Source: Phycisphaerae bacterium (GTDB lineage: Bacteria > Planctomycetota > Phycisphaerae > Sedimentisphaerales > Anaerohalosphaeraceae). From it: a DNA stretch of 57,626 nt. The position numbers and the translations under genes are program-made. Location: positions 1 to 57,626 of the forward strand of contig JAAYCR010000076.1 in assembly GCA_012729675.1 (NCBI GenBank), read 5' to 3'. The notes under the pieces were generated by a model. It was not told the DNA's origin and did not search any database. It saw nothing but the letters and a program-made list of their open reading frames with translations. Positions 1 through 8,645 of the stretch are shown here, piece after piece. The first letter of the stretch is position 1; each line of letters opens with the position of its first letter.

Positions 1-131
1 CTTTCAAGAGTTTTTGTTGTTTGCAACATTATTGGACGAATGCAATATAACAAACTCTAAGGGCCATTTCGAGTACTTCTATGAATTTTTAACTCATTTT
101 TCTACTCAGGGTACGCTTGTTTAAGGATTAG

Positions 132-192
132 CCGCCAGGCGCAAGCCTCCGGAAACCGAACACCCAAAAACCCCAAAGCCCCAACGGGGCGA
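132..192. repeat. Two short palindromes upstream of the first gene
   Basis: Positions 137-148 read AGGCgcaaGCCT and positions 176-192 read AAGCCCCAACGGGGCGA. The second element recurs almost exactly at 22281-22297 (one base differs), so it is a dispersed repeat rather than a local accident. The rest of positions 1-221 shows no gene that I can support. The palindromes lie just upstream of the ribosome binding site of the prepilin gene, so they could shape its leader RNA, but nothing here proves that. Confidence 0.5.
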
Positions 193-221
193 AAGAAAAT
201 AAAAACAGAAAGGGCGAAGCA

Positions 222-1103
222 ATGAAAAAACATAAAGGAATTACACTGGTCGAACTGCTCGTCGTCATTACCGTTGCTGTCAGCTTGCTGTTGATCTGGT
301 GGGCTGCCCGAGGTAGGGTTCACGTAACTCCGTACAGGGTGCTTTGCGGCACCTACCTCAAGGGCCTCGGCAACGCCATGACCGTCTATGCCTACGACTA
401 CGACGGCCGCTTTCCGCAGCTTCCCGGCACCGGCCCGTGGGCCAAGGAACTGGGCTTTTCCTATGATATGCCCAAACCCGATTTCTCGTCAGGCGGAGCG
501 CAGGCTGATACACCGCGCACAGTAACCGCAAGCTGGTATCTGCTCGTCCGCGAAGCCGATGTCGGGCCAAAATCCTTTGTCTGTCCACACAGCTACCAAA
601 AAGAATTTGACGGCATAAATTCGAACAATCTGGACTTGGTTCAGCTTTGGGACTTCGGCCCGACCCCGCACACCCATGTCAGCTACTCCATGCACCTCCC
701 CTACGGCCGCTTCCCCGGCCACGATAAATTAAGCTCCGCCTTCGCCGTCGCCGCCGACATGAGTCCTTGGTTCAAAGGCGGCGACATCCAGCCCCCCGGC
801 CCGAACAACACACACCCGCAGATCCTCAACCTCGCCGATCCGACAAGCCGGTACATCGGCAACACACTCAACCACCCGAAACTGAAGACAAAAAACCCTG
901 AAGGCCAAAACGTCCTTTTCGCCGACGGCAGCACACGCTATGAAACCGGTCCCAACGTCGGCGTCGGCAACGACAACATCTACACCTTCTGGACCACCGA
1001 CGAAAACCCAACCCAACAGGACATTCAGGGCGGCGCCGCCCCCACCGGCCGAACACCTGAAAACGATGCCAAGAGCGAAACCGACTCCTTTCTGGTCATC
1101 TGA
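222..1103 (+). CDS. Prepilin-type N-methylation protein with planctomycete H-X9-DG-like tail
   Basis: A 293-residue pseudopilin-like protein. The N terminus has a short basic leader, a Gly at residue 6 and then ITLVELLVV with Glu at +5, which is the class III signal cut and methylated by a PilD-type peptidase. A hydrophobic stretch (about residues 8-26) follows, anchoring it in the inner membrane before assembly. Near the C terminus the motif NVLFADGST matches the H-X9-DG type tail of the many DUF1559-like planctomycete pseudopilins. The start is supported by AAAGGG 8 bases upstream. It lies apart from the pil operon at 5.6-14 kb but probably uses the same machinery. Its role as pilus subunit or pseudopilin is unknown; these genes are usually multicopy in the phylum. 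Confidence 0.85.
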   Translation: MKKHKGITLVELLVVITVAVSLLLIWWAARGRVHVTPYRVLCGTYLKGLGNAMTVYAYDYDGRFPQLPGTGPWAKELGFSYDMPKPDFSSGGAQADTPRTVTASWYLLVREADVGPKSFVCPHSYQKEFDGINSNNLDLVQLWDFGPTPHTHVSYSMHLPYGRFPGHDKLSSAFAVAADMSPWFKGGDIQPPGPNNTHPQILNLADPTSRYIGNTLNHPKLKTKNPEGQNVLFADGSTRYETGPNVGVGNDNIYTFWTTDENPTQQDIQGGAAPTGRTPENDAKSETDSFLVI

Positions 1104-1549
1104 TGCCCGAATACCAAAGCCGACAATCACTTGACACCCGCGGCAGAATGGCACATCCTCTACAGACTTACACTACCCAAATATAGGAAATATCAAAGCA
1201 AAAATCAAGAGCCAGTTTATCTGTATGTCTTTATATTTCAATTTCAGCACAACCACATCCACAATCCTACCCATTACCAAATCCAATCGTCCATCGTCAA
1301 TCCATTATTGTTTATCCAGCTTTCGCATCGCAACCGACATCTTCCCGCCCAAATACATAACCAAAAAACAAAAATAATACTATCTGAACCCACCACAAAT
1401 GCCGATATTAGTGCAGCCCTGCGGATGTTTTGCACTGTCAAAATTCCGCGAAAAGCCGTATTATCTGTTGCCAATCCCCTCTTGGGGGGCTATAATTAAA
1501 AACGTTGATGTGAATATGGTTGATTTACTTGTTTTCTAAGGAGACTCTT
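1104..1549. other. Intergenic spacer with heptad-repeat tract and promoter
   Basis: This spacer holds no convincing gene. An open frame covering 1131-1499 has unconvincing composition and no good ribosome binding site. Positions 1282-1309 hold a short tract with 7-base spacing (CCAATCG TCCATCG TCAATCC) of the same kind as those at 11.7, 12.9 and 22.9 kb. The right end carries the promoter of the lipoprotein gene. Confidence 0.6.
1468..1496 (+). promoter_or_regulatory. Sigma70-type promoter for the lipoprotein-HIT-dgt group
   Basis: TTGCCA at 1468-1473 and TATAAT at 1491-1496 are separated by exactly 17 bases, a near-consensus housekeeping promoter. It lies 54 bases before the start codon at 1550. 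It probably drives the two lipoprotein genes and, by close packing, the HIT and dGTPase genes. Confidence 0.65.
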
Positions 1550-2500
1550 ATGTCGAGCAAAGCAGGTCTATTACTGGCGTCGTTCGTGGCGGGTTTATGT
1601 GTCGTGGTTTCAGGCTGTGCCCCGTCGGCAAATTTATCGCTGCAATTTACGCCGGATACGTCGGAGGCCTACGACGTGACGACGGAAGTCACCCAGGACT
1701 ACCGATTTGAACAACCAACGATGGACAAGCTCGATGAAATGCAAAGTTCCACTGTTATCACCGTCGGTTTTACCCAGACGGTAACCGATGTCGATGAGAA
1801 CGGGATTGCCACTGCGGATGTGCAGATTGATGCTTTATCCGTGCTCAGGACCAATCGAAATGAAGTGCGGATATCCTTCGACAGTGCCAAAGCGGAGGAT
1901 CACGCCAACCCCCTGCACAACCTGATCGGTCAGCACTATACCGTTCGGATTTCACCTGAGGGCAAGGTGGTTTCATTTGATTCGACAGTTGCTCAGCAGG
2001 CGGTGGTCGGCGGGCATGAAGAGATGGCCAAACATATCCTGAATGAAGGAAGCATCCGTCAGCGTCACGAAATTCCGGCACTGTGGGGGTTTGACGAAAA
2101 GACCCCCCTTAATCAGTCTTGGTCGCAGGTTATCGGCTCGCCGCCCGGAATGATGGCGTCGAAGAACTTCCGCCAAGTCTATACGTTGACCGATGTCTTC
2201 ACCCGTAACGGACAGAAGTTGGCTGTGGTTGAAATGGTAGGGACGGAAACTGCTGATGCGCCTATTACGCCGTCGAGAGCGGGGGTGGGGCTTGGGCCTT
2301 TTGCCTCAATGTTCGACACGTTGGACGATTATACCGGCACCCTGCTGCTGAATCAGAATACCGGCACTGTGCTGGAATATGATGAGACGCTTGTAAGTAC
2401 CTTAATGGCACAGGAAATACCCGCTCGCGCACCGGCGGATGCTGAACCCGACACGCTCACAATGCGGTTAACCCATCGGATAAGCATACAGAAACGCTGA
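1550..2500 (+). CDS. Lipoprotein, DUF6263-like, function unknown
   Basis: A predicted 316-residue exported lipoprotein. The start at 1550 is chosen over an in-frame one at 1520 because AAGGAG lies 7 bases upstream and a proper signal peptide then begins with MSSKAG. The hydrophobic core ends in a lipobox, VVSGC, near residue 23. The mature part is a beta-rich domain with alternating polar and hydrophobic strands and no recognisable catalytic motif. It resembles the product of the next gene in layout (short threonine/glutamate-rich strands, a HYTVRISPEGKV segment matching a TLTLTPIGQI segment), so the two are probably old duplicates. I associate the pair with the DUF6263 type of periplasmic protein by pattern only. 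Confidence 0.75.
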   Translation: MSSKAGLLLASFVAGLCVVVSGCAPSANLSLQFTPDTSEAYDVTTEVTQDYRFEQPTMDKLDEMQSSTVITVGFTQTVTDVDENGIATADVQIDALSVLRTNRNEVRISFDSAKAEDHANPLHNLIGQHYTVRISPEGKVVSFDSTVAQQAVVGGHEEMAKHILNEGSIRQRHEIPALWGFDEKTPLNQSWSQVIGSPPGMMASKNFRQVYTLTDVFTRNGQKLAVVEMVGTETADAPITPSRAGVGLGPFASMFDTLDDYTGTLLLNQNTGTVLEYDETLVSTLMAQEIPARAPADAEPDTLTMRLTHRISIQKR

Positions 2501-2561
2501 TACGTTGAAGTTGCGCGACAGCTAAGAAAACATAAAACAATCGTCCCGTTAGGATTTTGTT

Positions 2562-3569
2562 ATGCACCGAGTCGGTCTGAAACGTATGGCGGTGTTGCTG
2601 GTGGCCGGTATGCTCGCGGCGGTTGGAGGCTGCGAAAAATCAAACAGCCGTTTGCAGCCGACAGGCGAGTTGTTGCTGCTCAGTTTTGCGGAAAACCAGC
2701 CCCTGCACTATCGAATGGTCTCGGAACGCCGCACGCATTTCGACTTGAACGGTACGGAAAGTACCCAGCAATCGCAAGGGCAAATCATGACCGAACGCCT
2801 TGAAGCGGTGATGGTTTATACGCCGATAGAGGTTGATCCGTTTGGACTGACGGTAATCCGGGCAACCTGCGAATCGGCCAAAGTCACCCGCACGGCGTTT
2901 ACCAGGCGGCAGAATGACGCCGATGCCATGGAATCGCTTCCGCAACTGTCGTTCACACTGACGCTGACGCCCATCGGGCAAATCGAAGACAGGTCGGATT
3001 TTGAGCGTGTGGTGCAACAATTGGGCGATAAGGCCTTTGCACAAGTTAGTCCCACGGCCGGCCGTGTCAAAAATCCCGATATGATCAGCGACTTTATTGC
3101 CATGCAAAGTTATCTTTGGGACACCGTTGCCTCAATAGATAACCCGGCCAAAGGGGTGACCGTCGGGAAGACCTGGAAAACCAGGCAAATGCTGCCATGG
3201 CCGTCGCCCGTTCCAAATCCGCCGACGCGCATCACCACCTTTGCTCTGCAGGACATCCTCTCCGACGAGCAAGGGCGAAAGGCACACATCACCAGTACCT
3301 ACGCCATGACCGGCGATTTTCTCAGGAATATCCCGCTGGCTTATGAAGGCTCGTTTCAGATGCGCGGAACGTTCGGCTTTCTGCGCCGATACCAGTTTGA
3401 GTCCATCGAGGGCGGCGGCACGCAAATATTCAACATCGATACCGGCGTATTGGAAAAGGATCACCAGAAGTACACGCTGCACGTCGGGGCCGACTTGGCA
3501 TTACCGCTGGGCGATTCCAAGCCGGTGTTAACGATCGAGCAAACCATTTCGATTGAGCTGCTTCAATGA
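2562..3569 (+). CDS. Lipoprotein, paralogue of the preceding gene
   Basis: A predicted 335-residue lipoprotein. The signal peptide is followed by the lipobox AVGGC at about residue 24, so it should be acylated and anchored facing the periplasm. The mature domain has the same strand pattern as the upstream lipoprotein and likewise lacks an evident active site. It begins 61 bases after that gene, and its last four bases (ATGA) contain the start codon of the HIT gene, so it should be co-transcribed and translationally coupled to it. No function can be assigned from sequence alone. Confidence 0.75.
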   Translation: MHRVGLKRMAVLLVAGMLAAVGGCEKSNSRLQPTGELLLLSFAENQPLHYRMVSERRTHFDLNGTESTQQSQGQIMTERLEAVMVYTPIEVDPFGLTVIRATCESAKVTRTAFTRRQNDADAMESLPQLSFTLTLTPIGQIEDRSDFERVVQQLGDKAFAQVSPTAGRVKNPDMISDFIAMQSYLWDTVASIDNPAKGVTVGKTWKTRQMLPWPSPVPNPPTRITTFALQDILSDEQGRKAHITSTYAMTGDFLRNIPLAYEGSFQMRGTFGFLRRYQFESIEGGGTQIFNIDTGVLEKDHQKYTLHVGADLALPLGDSKPVLTIEQTISIELLQ

Positions 3570-4093
3570 GCGACCATGGGCCGATCGAGCGCAAAAACCT
3601 CTGGGCGCCCTGGCGGATCAAATACATACAGGGGCTGAGCGGAAAGAGCGAATGTTTTTTGTGTGAGTATCTGGCCGCGCCGGAAAAAGACGCCGAAAAC
3701 TATGTCCTGTGGCGCACCGAGCATGCCCTGGTGGTGTTCAATAAATTCCCCTACAACAACGGTCATCTGCTGATTGCACCGACGCGCCACATTGCCGATT
3801 TGACGAGCGCTTCAGATGCGGAATTGACAGCGATGATGCGATTGGTGCGCGATTGTCAGCAGGCGCTGACATTAACGGTTCGACCGCACGGCTTCAATGT
3901 AGGGATGAATTTCGGGCGTTGTGCCGGCGCGGGGCTGCCGGAGCACTTGCATATCCACGTGGTACCGCGATGGGATGGCGACACCAACTATATGCACATC
4001 TGCAGCGACACGGATGTCATCAGTCAGGGGCTTGACGAATTGTATCAACAGCTTGTCGCCGTCAGCCGGGACGAGGGATTGCCGAGGGGGTAA
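3566..4093 (+). CDS. HIT-family nucleotide hydrolase or phosphorylase (Ap4A-type)
   Basis: A 175-residue cytoplasmic histidine-triad protein. The catalytic signature HLHIHVVPR (residues about 129-137) matches H-x-H-x-H-xx. The N-terminal NLWAPWRIKYI and the CxxC-like FLCEYL segment resemble the HIT branch that includes Ap4A phosphorylase-like proteins. Such enzymes cleave or phosphorolyse dinucleoside polyphosphates or other nucleotidyl compounds through a nucleotidyl-histidine intermediate; the exact substrate cannot be read from the sequence. The start overlaps the stop of the upstream lipoprotein gene by four bases, and the dGTPase gene begins four bases after its stop, so the two nucleotide-handling genes are translated from one message. 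Confidence 0.88.
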   Translation: MSDHGPIERKNLWAPWRIKYIQGLSGKSECFLCEYLAAPEKDAENYVLWRTEHALVVFNKFPYNNGHLLIAPTRHIADLTSASDAELTAMMRLVRDCQQALTLTVRPHGFNVGMNFGRCAGAGLPEHLHIHVVPRWDGDTNYMHICSDTDVISQGLDELYQQLVAVSRDEGLPRG

Positions 4094-4097
4094 CGCC

Positions 4098-5198
4098 ATG
4101 ACTGCAAGCGCCGCGTATGCCGTCGCTGAATCCACCAGCCGGGGACGCCGCCATCCTGAGCCGCCCCATCCGTACCGCGGCGCCTTTGAGCGCGACCGCG
4201 ACCGCATTATCCACAGCGCCGCCTTTCGACGGCTCGAAGGCAAAACACAGGTCTTCACCGTCGGTCTCAACGACCACTATCGCACACGACTGACCCACAG
4301 CATCGAGGTCGCGCAGATCGGACGAACGCTGGCCCGCAGCCTGGGCGTCAACGAGAGCCTGACCGAGGCGATCTGTCTGGCACACGACTTGGGACACCCG
4401 CCATTCGGCCACACCGGCGAAAGCATCCTCAATGACCTGACGGCCGCAAACGGCGGCTTTGAACACAACCGGCAGACGCTGCGGATTGTCGATTATATCG
4501 AGCATCCGTATCCGGACTTTGCGGGACTGAACCTGATGTACGAAACCCGGCTGGGGCTGCGGAAGCATTCTTCGCCCTACGACCATCCCGCCGACGAAAA
4601 GGACTGGCCAGTCAATACGACCATTGAAGGCCAGATAGCCGACTTGGCCGACCGCATTGCCTACAACTGTCACGATCTTGAGGACGGCATCCGCGCCCGA
4701 CTGATTGAGATGGATCGGCTTGACGGGCTGGAGCTGTTTGTGCAGATCAGCCGGCAGTACCGCCTTGAGCAGATTGAGGACTTTGTCATCCGCCGCACGC
4801 GGCTGGCCAAGGGGATGCTGGACTGGCTGGCCATCAACGCGATTGAGACCAGTCGGCGCCTGATCGCCGCGGCACAGTGTCAGACGTGGGAGCAGATAAC
4901 CGCCCTGCCCGAAACGCTGGTACGGCTCAGCGAAGCGGCGGATGCGGCCCTGCGCCAGATCGAAGCCTTTCTGATGGATCAGATGTATCTGCATCCCGAA
5001 CTGCGGGATTCGGCACGAAAGGCCGAGCAATGGCTGCATCAGCTTTATGCCGCCCTGCTCAACCATCCCGACCGAATGCCGACTTATTATCAGCACATGA
5101 TCCCCGCCGAAGGACTGGAGCGGACGGTCTGCGACTACATCGCCGGAATGACCGACCGCTTCTGCGTCGCCACCGCCCGGCAGTTTTCCACGCTGTAA
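4098..5198 (+). CDS. dgt: Deoxyguanosinetriphosphate triphosphohydrolase-like HD protein
   Basis: A 366-residue HD-domain dNTP triphosphohydrolase. It would hydrolyse dNTPs to the deoxynucleoside and tripolyphosphate and so trim the dNTP pool. The metal-binding residues are visible: the His in RLTHSIEVAQ, the HD pair in LAHDLGHPPFGH, and the Asp in LADRIAYNCHDLEDG. The N-terminal FERDRDRIIHSAAFRRLEGKTQV segment is typical of the family. The frame is open further upstream to 3921, but that part overlaps the HIT gene in another frame and is not dgt-like, so the start is placed at 4098. No transcription terminator is obvious after the stop. Confidence 0.93.
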   Translation: MTASAAYAVAESTSRGRRHPEPPHPYRGAFERDRDRIIHSAAFRRLEGKTQVFTVGLNDHYRTRLTHSIEVAQIGRTLARSLGVNESLTEAICLAHDLGHPPFGHTGESILNDLTAANGGFEHNRQTLRIVDYIEHPYPDFAGLNLMYETRLGLRKHSSPYDHPADEKDWPVNTTIEGQIADLADRIAYNCHDLEDGIRARLIEMDRLDGLELFVQISRQYRLEQIEDFVIRRTRLAKGMLDWLAINAIETSRRLIAAAQCQTWEQITALPETLVRLSEAADAALRQIEAFLMDQMYLHPELRDSARKAEQWLHQLYAALLNHPDRMPTYYQHMIPAEGLERTVCDYIAGMTDRFCVATARQFSTL

Positions 5199-5646
5199 TT
5201 CAACCTGCTTGACCCTTCGCTGTTCCTGAGGGTTATCGGACGTGTTTGGGCAAGCGGCGAATCCGAACGGGAGTTTTTGCGGATTTCTATCTTTCAATTC
5301 ACGCCTTATCAAGTCATTTTGAGTGTCCGATAAAATCCTCTTTTTTCAAATTGACGAAATTTCGCTCTTACCGAGAATTTCTGGTCGCCCTGTCAAAGCC
5401 GGTTTTATCGGTCGCTGTCGTTTGCATCATGGTCGCGATGGCGGGATTTGCCCGATTGAATATGTTTCGTAAACTTTAAGAGGTCGTCTTTTGTGGGCGT
5501 TTCGATGGGGTTCGGTCAACTCCGACCTAATGCCACAGGGCATTTGAGACGAGATAGCATTGCCGAAAAGCGTAAAACATGAAGCGCCCGCGGCCGCTGT
5601 GTACAGCGACCGGGGAAAAACCTGAAAGGAATAAGCGTAACGGATT
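5199..5646. other. Spacer between dgt and the pil operon
   Basis: No gene is supported here. A 77-codon open frame at 5246-5479 starts with TTG and has no family features. A small dyad, AATGCCacaGGGCATT, lies near 5530-5545. A promoter for the pil operon is expected in this stretch but I cannot point to a clear -35/-10 pair. Confidence 0.45.
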
Positions 5647-6618
5647 ATGTTGGGATTCAGCAAAAAACGAATTCATCCTGTCGGCGTCGATCTGGGAACC
5701 GCCCATCTTCGAATGGCGCAACTGGGCGTCAACGATCAGGGGCATTTTCTGGTGTCCGCCGGCCTGCGCACAAAACCGGAGACGATTGATCCAGGCAGTC
5801 CTGCATGGCAGCGATGGGCGATTAACGCGATCAAAGATATCTGGGCTGAGGCGAACTTCAAGGGCAAAGAAATTGTCACGGCGCTGCCGTCCGACGATCT
5901 GTTTTTGGACCCCATCAAAGTGCCGCGAACCACCTTGGATCGCCTGCCCCAAACCGCGGCGGCCAAGGTCCAGAAGCGCCTCCCCTTCAACATCAACAGC
6001 GCCATTATTCAATATGTCGTCATCGAACAAGCCGAGGCCGCCGGACCGGACGCCGATGTCCTGGTGATCGCCGCCGAACGCGAAACCGTCAATCGCTATC
6101 TGGCGATCTTTGAAAAAGTCGGCCTCAATGTCGCCGGCATCAGCATCTGGCCGAACGCCCTGATTCAAAGTTATTATAAATTTTTCTGCCGGCGGAAAAA
6201 CGAACAGGAACGCATCGCGATTCTGCTGAATGTGGGAACCAACCACACCAATGTCGTCATTTGCCGGGGCAGTGAACTGCTGTTTGCACGCGTTATCTCC
6301 ATCGGCTACGCACAAATGAACGAAAGCCGGACGGCCCAGCGATTGTTGGCCGAAATCGACGCCTGCATCCGATATTTCGAAGGACTTCCCGGCGGCAAAA
6401 CCATCGAGCGGATGGTCTTTCTGGCCGGTAGCGGTGCCCCGACGGGATTGTGCGAAAAAATTGCCGAGCTGGCCCAGCAAATAGAGGTGGCCGCACAGAT
6501 CGGCGACGTCCTCTGTGCGGTGGAAATGAATCACGGGCCGGAATGTCTGGTGGATCGGCGCAACAGCCGCGTGGACTGGGCCATGGCCTTAGGCCTTAGC
6601 TTGAATAATAAACCGTAA
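5647..6618 (+). CDS. pilM: PilM-like actin-fold pilus assembly protein
   Basis: A 323-residue cytoplasmic protein of the PilM/FtsA-like actin superfamily. The start MLGFSKKR and the phosphate-1 motif VGVDLGTAHLRMAQL are as in PilM, and a second nucleotide-contact segment, ILLNVGTNHTNVVI, lies near residues 198-211. PilM binds the N-terminal tail of PilN and forms the cytoplasmic ring that links the pilus motor to the inner-membrane alignment complex. It is the first gene of an operon that continues with PilN, PilO and a PilP/GspC-like gene, which supports the call. The ribosome binding site is weak: the nearest AAAGGA is about 17 bases upstream. Confidence 0.88.
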   Translation: MLGFSKKRIHPVGVDLGTAHLRMAQLGVNDQGHFLVSAGLRTKPETIDPGSPAWQRWAINAIKDIWAEANFKGKEIVTALPSDDLFLDPIKVPRTTLDRLPQTAAAKVQKRLPFNINSAIIQYVVIEQAEAAGPDADVLVIAAERETVNRYLAIFEKVGLNVAGISIWPNALIQSYYKFFCRRKNEQERIAILLNVGTNHTNVVICRGSELLFARVISIGYAQMNESRTAQRLLAEIDACIRYFEGLPGGKTIERMVFLAGSGAPTGLCEKIAELAQQIEVAAQIGDVLCAVEMNHGPECLVDRRNSRVDWAMALGLSLNNKP

Positions 6619-6659
6619 AACAGTCGAAAAAATCGCAAACTTTAGTCAAGAGGTCGATT

Positions 6660-7376
6660 ATGGGAACGATTAACTTTGTCCCGAACGATTATATACAACA
6701 GCGGCAATCCAGCCGAGCCAATATTCTGTATCTGATGTTGCTGATGGCCATGCTCGGCGCGATCGGAATTACGTTCGGGTTTATCAAAATGCGCCAGCGC
6801 GCCGTAAGCAATGAAGTGCTGGTGCTTAACAGCCGCATGGAAAAGGCCAACGAGCAGATCGCTCAGCTTGAAGAGTTGAAGATCAAAGGACAAACCATGC
6901 TCAAGACGATGGTCGTAACCGCCGAACTGCTCGAACCGGTTCCCCGCAGCGTAGTGCTGGCGTCGGTGACCAACAATCTCCCGCTCGGCGTTTCGCTGGT
7001 GGATTTCAGCCTTGTGGAAAACGAACTGAAGCCCGCCGCGACACAGGCTCGACCCGCCGCAAAGCCCGCCAATCAGCAACAGGCCAAAACGGCTAAGACT
7101 CAAAAGAACGCCGCCGAAGAACCGCAGCGCCGGAGTGAAACCAAAATTGAACTGATGGGCATCGCGCCAAGCGATATCGAAGTGGCGTCATTCATCGCCC
7201 GGCTGAGCGACTCCATCCTGCTCGATCAGGTTGAACTGGTGGAGTCCAAAGAACGGGTCATTGATGAGATTAAGTTCCGGGAATTCAAACTGCGGGCGAT
7301 GCTCAAGCCCCACCTGACACTGACACGGGAAGATATCGATTCGATACGACTCAAACGCGAAGAAGCGATGCTGTAA
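6660..7376 (+). CDS. pilN: PilN-like inner-membrane pilus assembly protein
   Basis: A 238-residue bitopic membrane protein. A short cytoplasmic N terminus (INFVPNDYIQQR, the PilM-binding region in PilN proteins) precedes one transmembrane helix (about residues 23-43), a coiled-coil (about 45-85) and a ferredoxin-like periplasmic domain. A low-complexity Ala/Gln/Lys-rich linker at about residues 122-158 splits the periplasmic part and is unusual for PilN. It follows pilM by 41 bases and precedes pilO. It would form the PilN-PilO heterodimer of the alignment complex. Confidence 0.8.
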   Translation: MGTINFVPNDYIQQRQSSRANILYLMLLMAMLGAIGITFGFIKMRQRAVSNEVLVLNSRMEKANEQIAQLEELKIKGQTMLKTMVVTAELLEPVPRSVVLASVTNNLPLGVSLVDFSLVENELKPAATQARPAAKPANQQQAKTAKTQKNAAEEPQRRSETKIELMGIAPSDIEVASFIARLSDSILLDQVELVESKERVIDEIKFREFKLRAMLKPHLTLTREDIDSIRLKREEAML

Positions 7377-7409
7377 ACGGCTCGCGCCTCGCCGGAAAGG
7401 AACAACATC

Positions 7410-7949
7410 ATGATGACAAGCGGATTTCGACATTTGATTTTCTTTGTGCTGATCATCGGGCTGGCGTATGCGGCCTATGCCTATATGATCAAGCCGGCCA
7501 ACACCTACCTGGCCCAGGAACGAACGGCCATGGAACAGAAACGAGCCAAGCTCGACGAACTGGAGCGGGCGACCGCCACCGCCGAAGACCTCAACGAACA
7601 GCTTCGCAGGGTCGAAGAGGCGATTGCCGTGTTTGAAAGCAAACTGCCCCCGAGCAGCGAGATACACACGGTGCTTGAAAATGTCACCCTGATCGCGCAG
7701 CGGCACGGGCTGACGCCAAAAACCATCCGCACCATGAAGACCGTCGAGAACCGCGGCTATATCGAACAGCCGCTGAAGATGGAGCTTCACGGCGACTTTA
7801 ACGCCTATTACGCCTTTTTGCTGGAACTGGAAAAGCTCGACCGAATTACCAAGGTTCGAGAGCTGACGCTCAAGAAAAAAACCCAGATCGAAGGGCAAAC
7901 CGAATCGGAATTTGTGATGAGCATCTTTTTCCAAAAGTCGTCAGTCTAA
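7410..7949 (+). CDS. pilO: PilO-like inner-membrane pilus assembly protein
   Basis: A 179-residue bitopic protein with one N-terminal transmembrane helix (about residues 8-28), a coiled-coil (about 35-75) and a periplasmic ferredoxin-like domain containing FNAYYAFLLELEKLDRITKV, a pattern seen in PilO. It would pair with the PilN-like protein. AAAGGA lies about 10 bases before the first ATG; a second ATG follows immediately at 7413. Position after pilN and before the PilP/GspC-like gene supports the assignment. Confidence 0.82.
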   Translation: MMTSGFRHLIFFVLIIGLAYAAYAYMIKPANTYLAQERTAMEQKRAKLDELERATATAEDLNEQLRRVEEAIAVFESKLPPSSEIHTVLENVTLIAQRHGLTPKTIRTMKTVENRGYIEQPLKMELHGDFNAYYAFLLELEKLDRITKVRELTLKKKTQIEGQTESEFVMSIFFQKSSV

Positions 7950-7994
7950 GCCAAATCAATGCATAAATACAGTTTTAGTTAATGGAGATCGGTT

Positions 7995-8645
7995 ATGCTG
8001 TCCTATCTGAAAGACAACCAAAGCCAGATTCCCGCCGCCTCCGGCGCACCGGACAATCCGGCCGCTTCGGAGTCGGAACTGAGCCGTCAGGAAGATTTTC
8101 TGACGGTGTCGGGACACGGGCAAAAACTCCGGCAGAGTACGATACTGCTGATCGTGGTGTTCGGCGTCGCGGTTCTGGGGGTGTGGTTTATGATCAAAAA
8201 AACAACGCCCGCCGAGGCGATGACAGCCGCTGACAATCAGACACAGCTTGAGGCGGCAATTGCCCAACTGAACGGAATGCAGACCGAAATGAACAGCCAG
8301 ATGAATTCGGTGGTGGGACGCTTTTATCAGGTTTCAACCGTCGGCCAGGTCGGCGTTGAAGAGCTGAAGAAAAACCCCTTCCGACGAGAGTCGGGCGTCG
8401 GCCTGGCCGGCGAGCAAGACGATACGCAGCAGCGCCTTCGGATGGAAGACCGGGCACGCCGCGCCGCTGCCGGACTGGAGCTGTGGTCGATCACGACGAC
8501 GCCGCGCGGCATCTGCTGCATGATCAATGACAAAGTGCTGTATATCGGCGACGAAATCAACGGGATGACCGTCACGCGCATTGATAACAAAGTCGTCACG
8601 CTCGACCTTGACGGCGTCGGCTTGCAATTGAAGATGGACGAATGA
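7995..8645 (+). CDS. PilP/GspC-like periplasmic protein of the pilus or secretion complex
   Basis: A 216-residue protein with a disordered cytoplasmic N terminus (residues 1-48), one transmembrane helix (about 50-67), a coiled linker and a small C-terminal beta domain. The C-terminal pattern, KVLYIGDEINGMTVTRI followed by VVTLDLDG, resembles the homology region of GspC and the beta domain of PilP, which contacts the secretin. Unlike classical PilP it has no lipobox, so it is closer to GspC in membrane topology. Its stop codon overlaps the start of the ATPase gene. No secretin gene lies in the window, so its partner must be encoded elsewhere. Confidence 0.65.
   Translation: MLSYLKDNQSQIPAASGAPDNPAASESELSRQEDFLTVSGHGQKLRQSTILLIVVFGVAVLGVWFMIKKTTPAEAMTAADNQTQLEAAIAQLNGMQTEMNSQMNSVVGRFYQVSTVGQVGVEELKKNPFRRESGVGLAGEQDDTQQRLRMEDRARRAAAGLELWSITTTPRGICCMINDKVLYIGDEINGMTVTRIDNKVVTLDLDGVGLQLKMDE

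Noticed and set aside
1131-1499. A 122-codon open frame in the spacer before the lipoprotein gene
   Set aside because: No ribosome binding site or domain; its composition is that of AT-rich repeats, and it overlaps the promoter.
5246-5479. A 77-codon open frame between dgt and pilM
   Set aside because: Starts with TTG, has no upstream site and no resemblance to a family; a single hydrophobic stretch is not enough.
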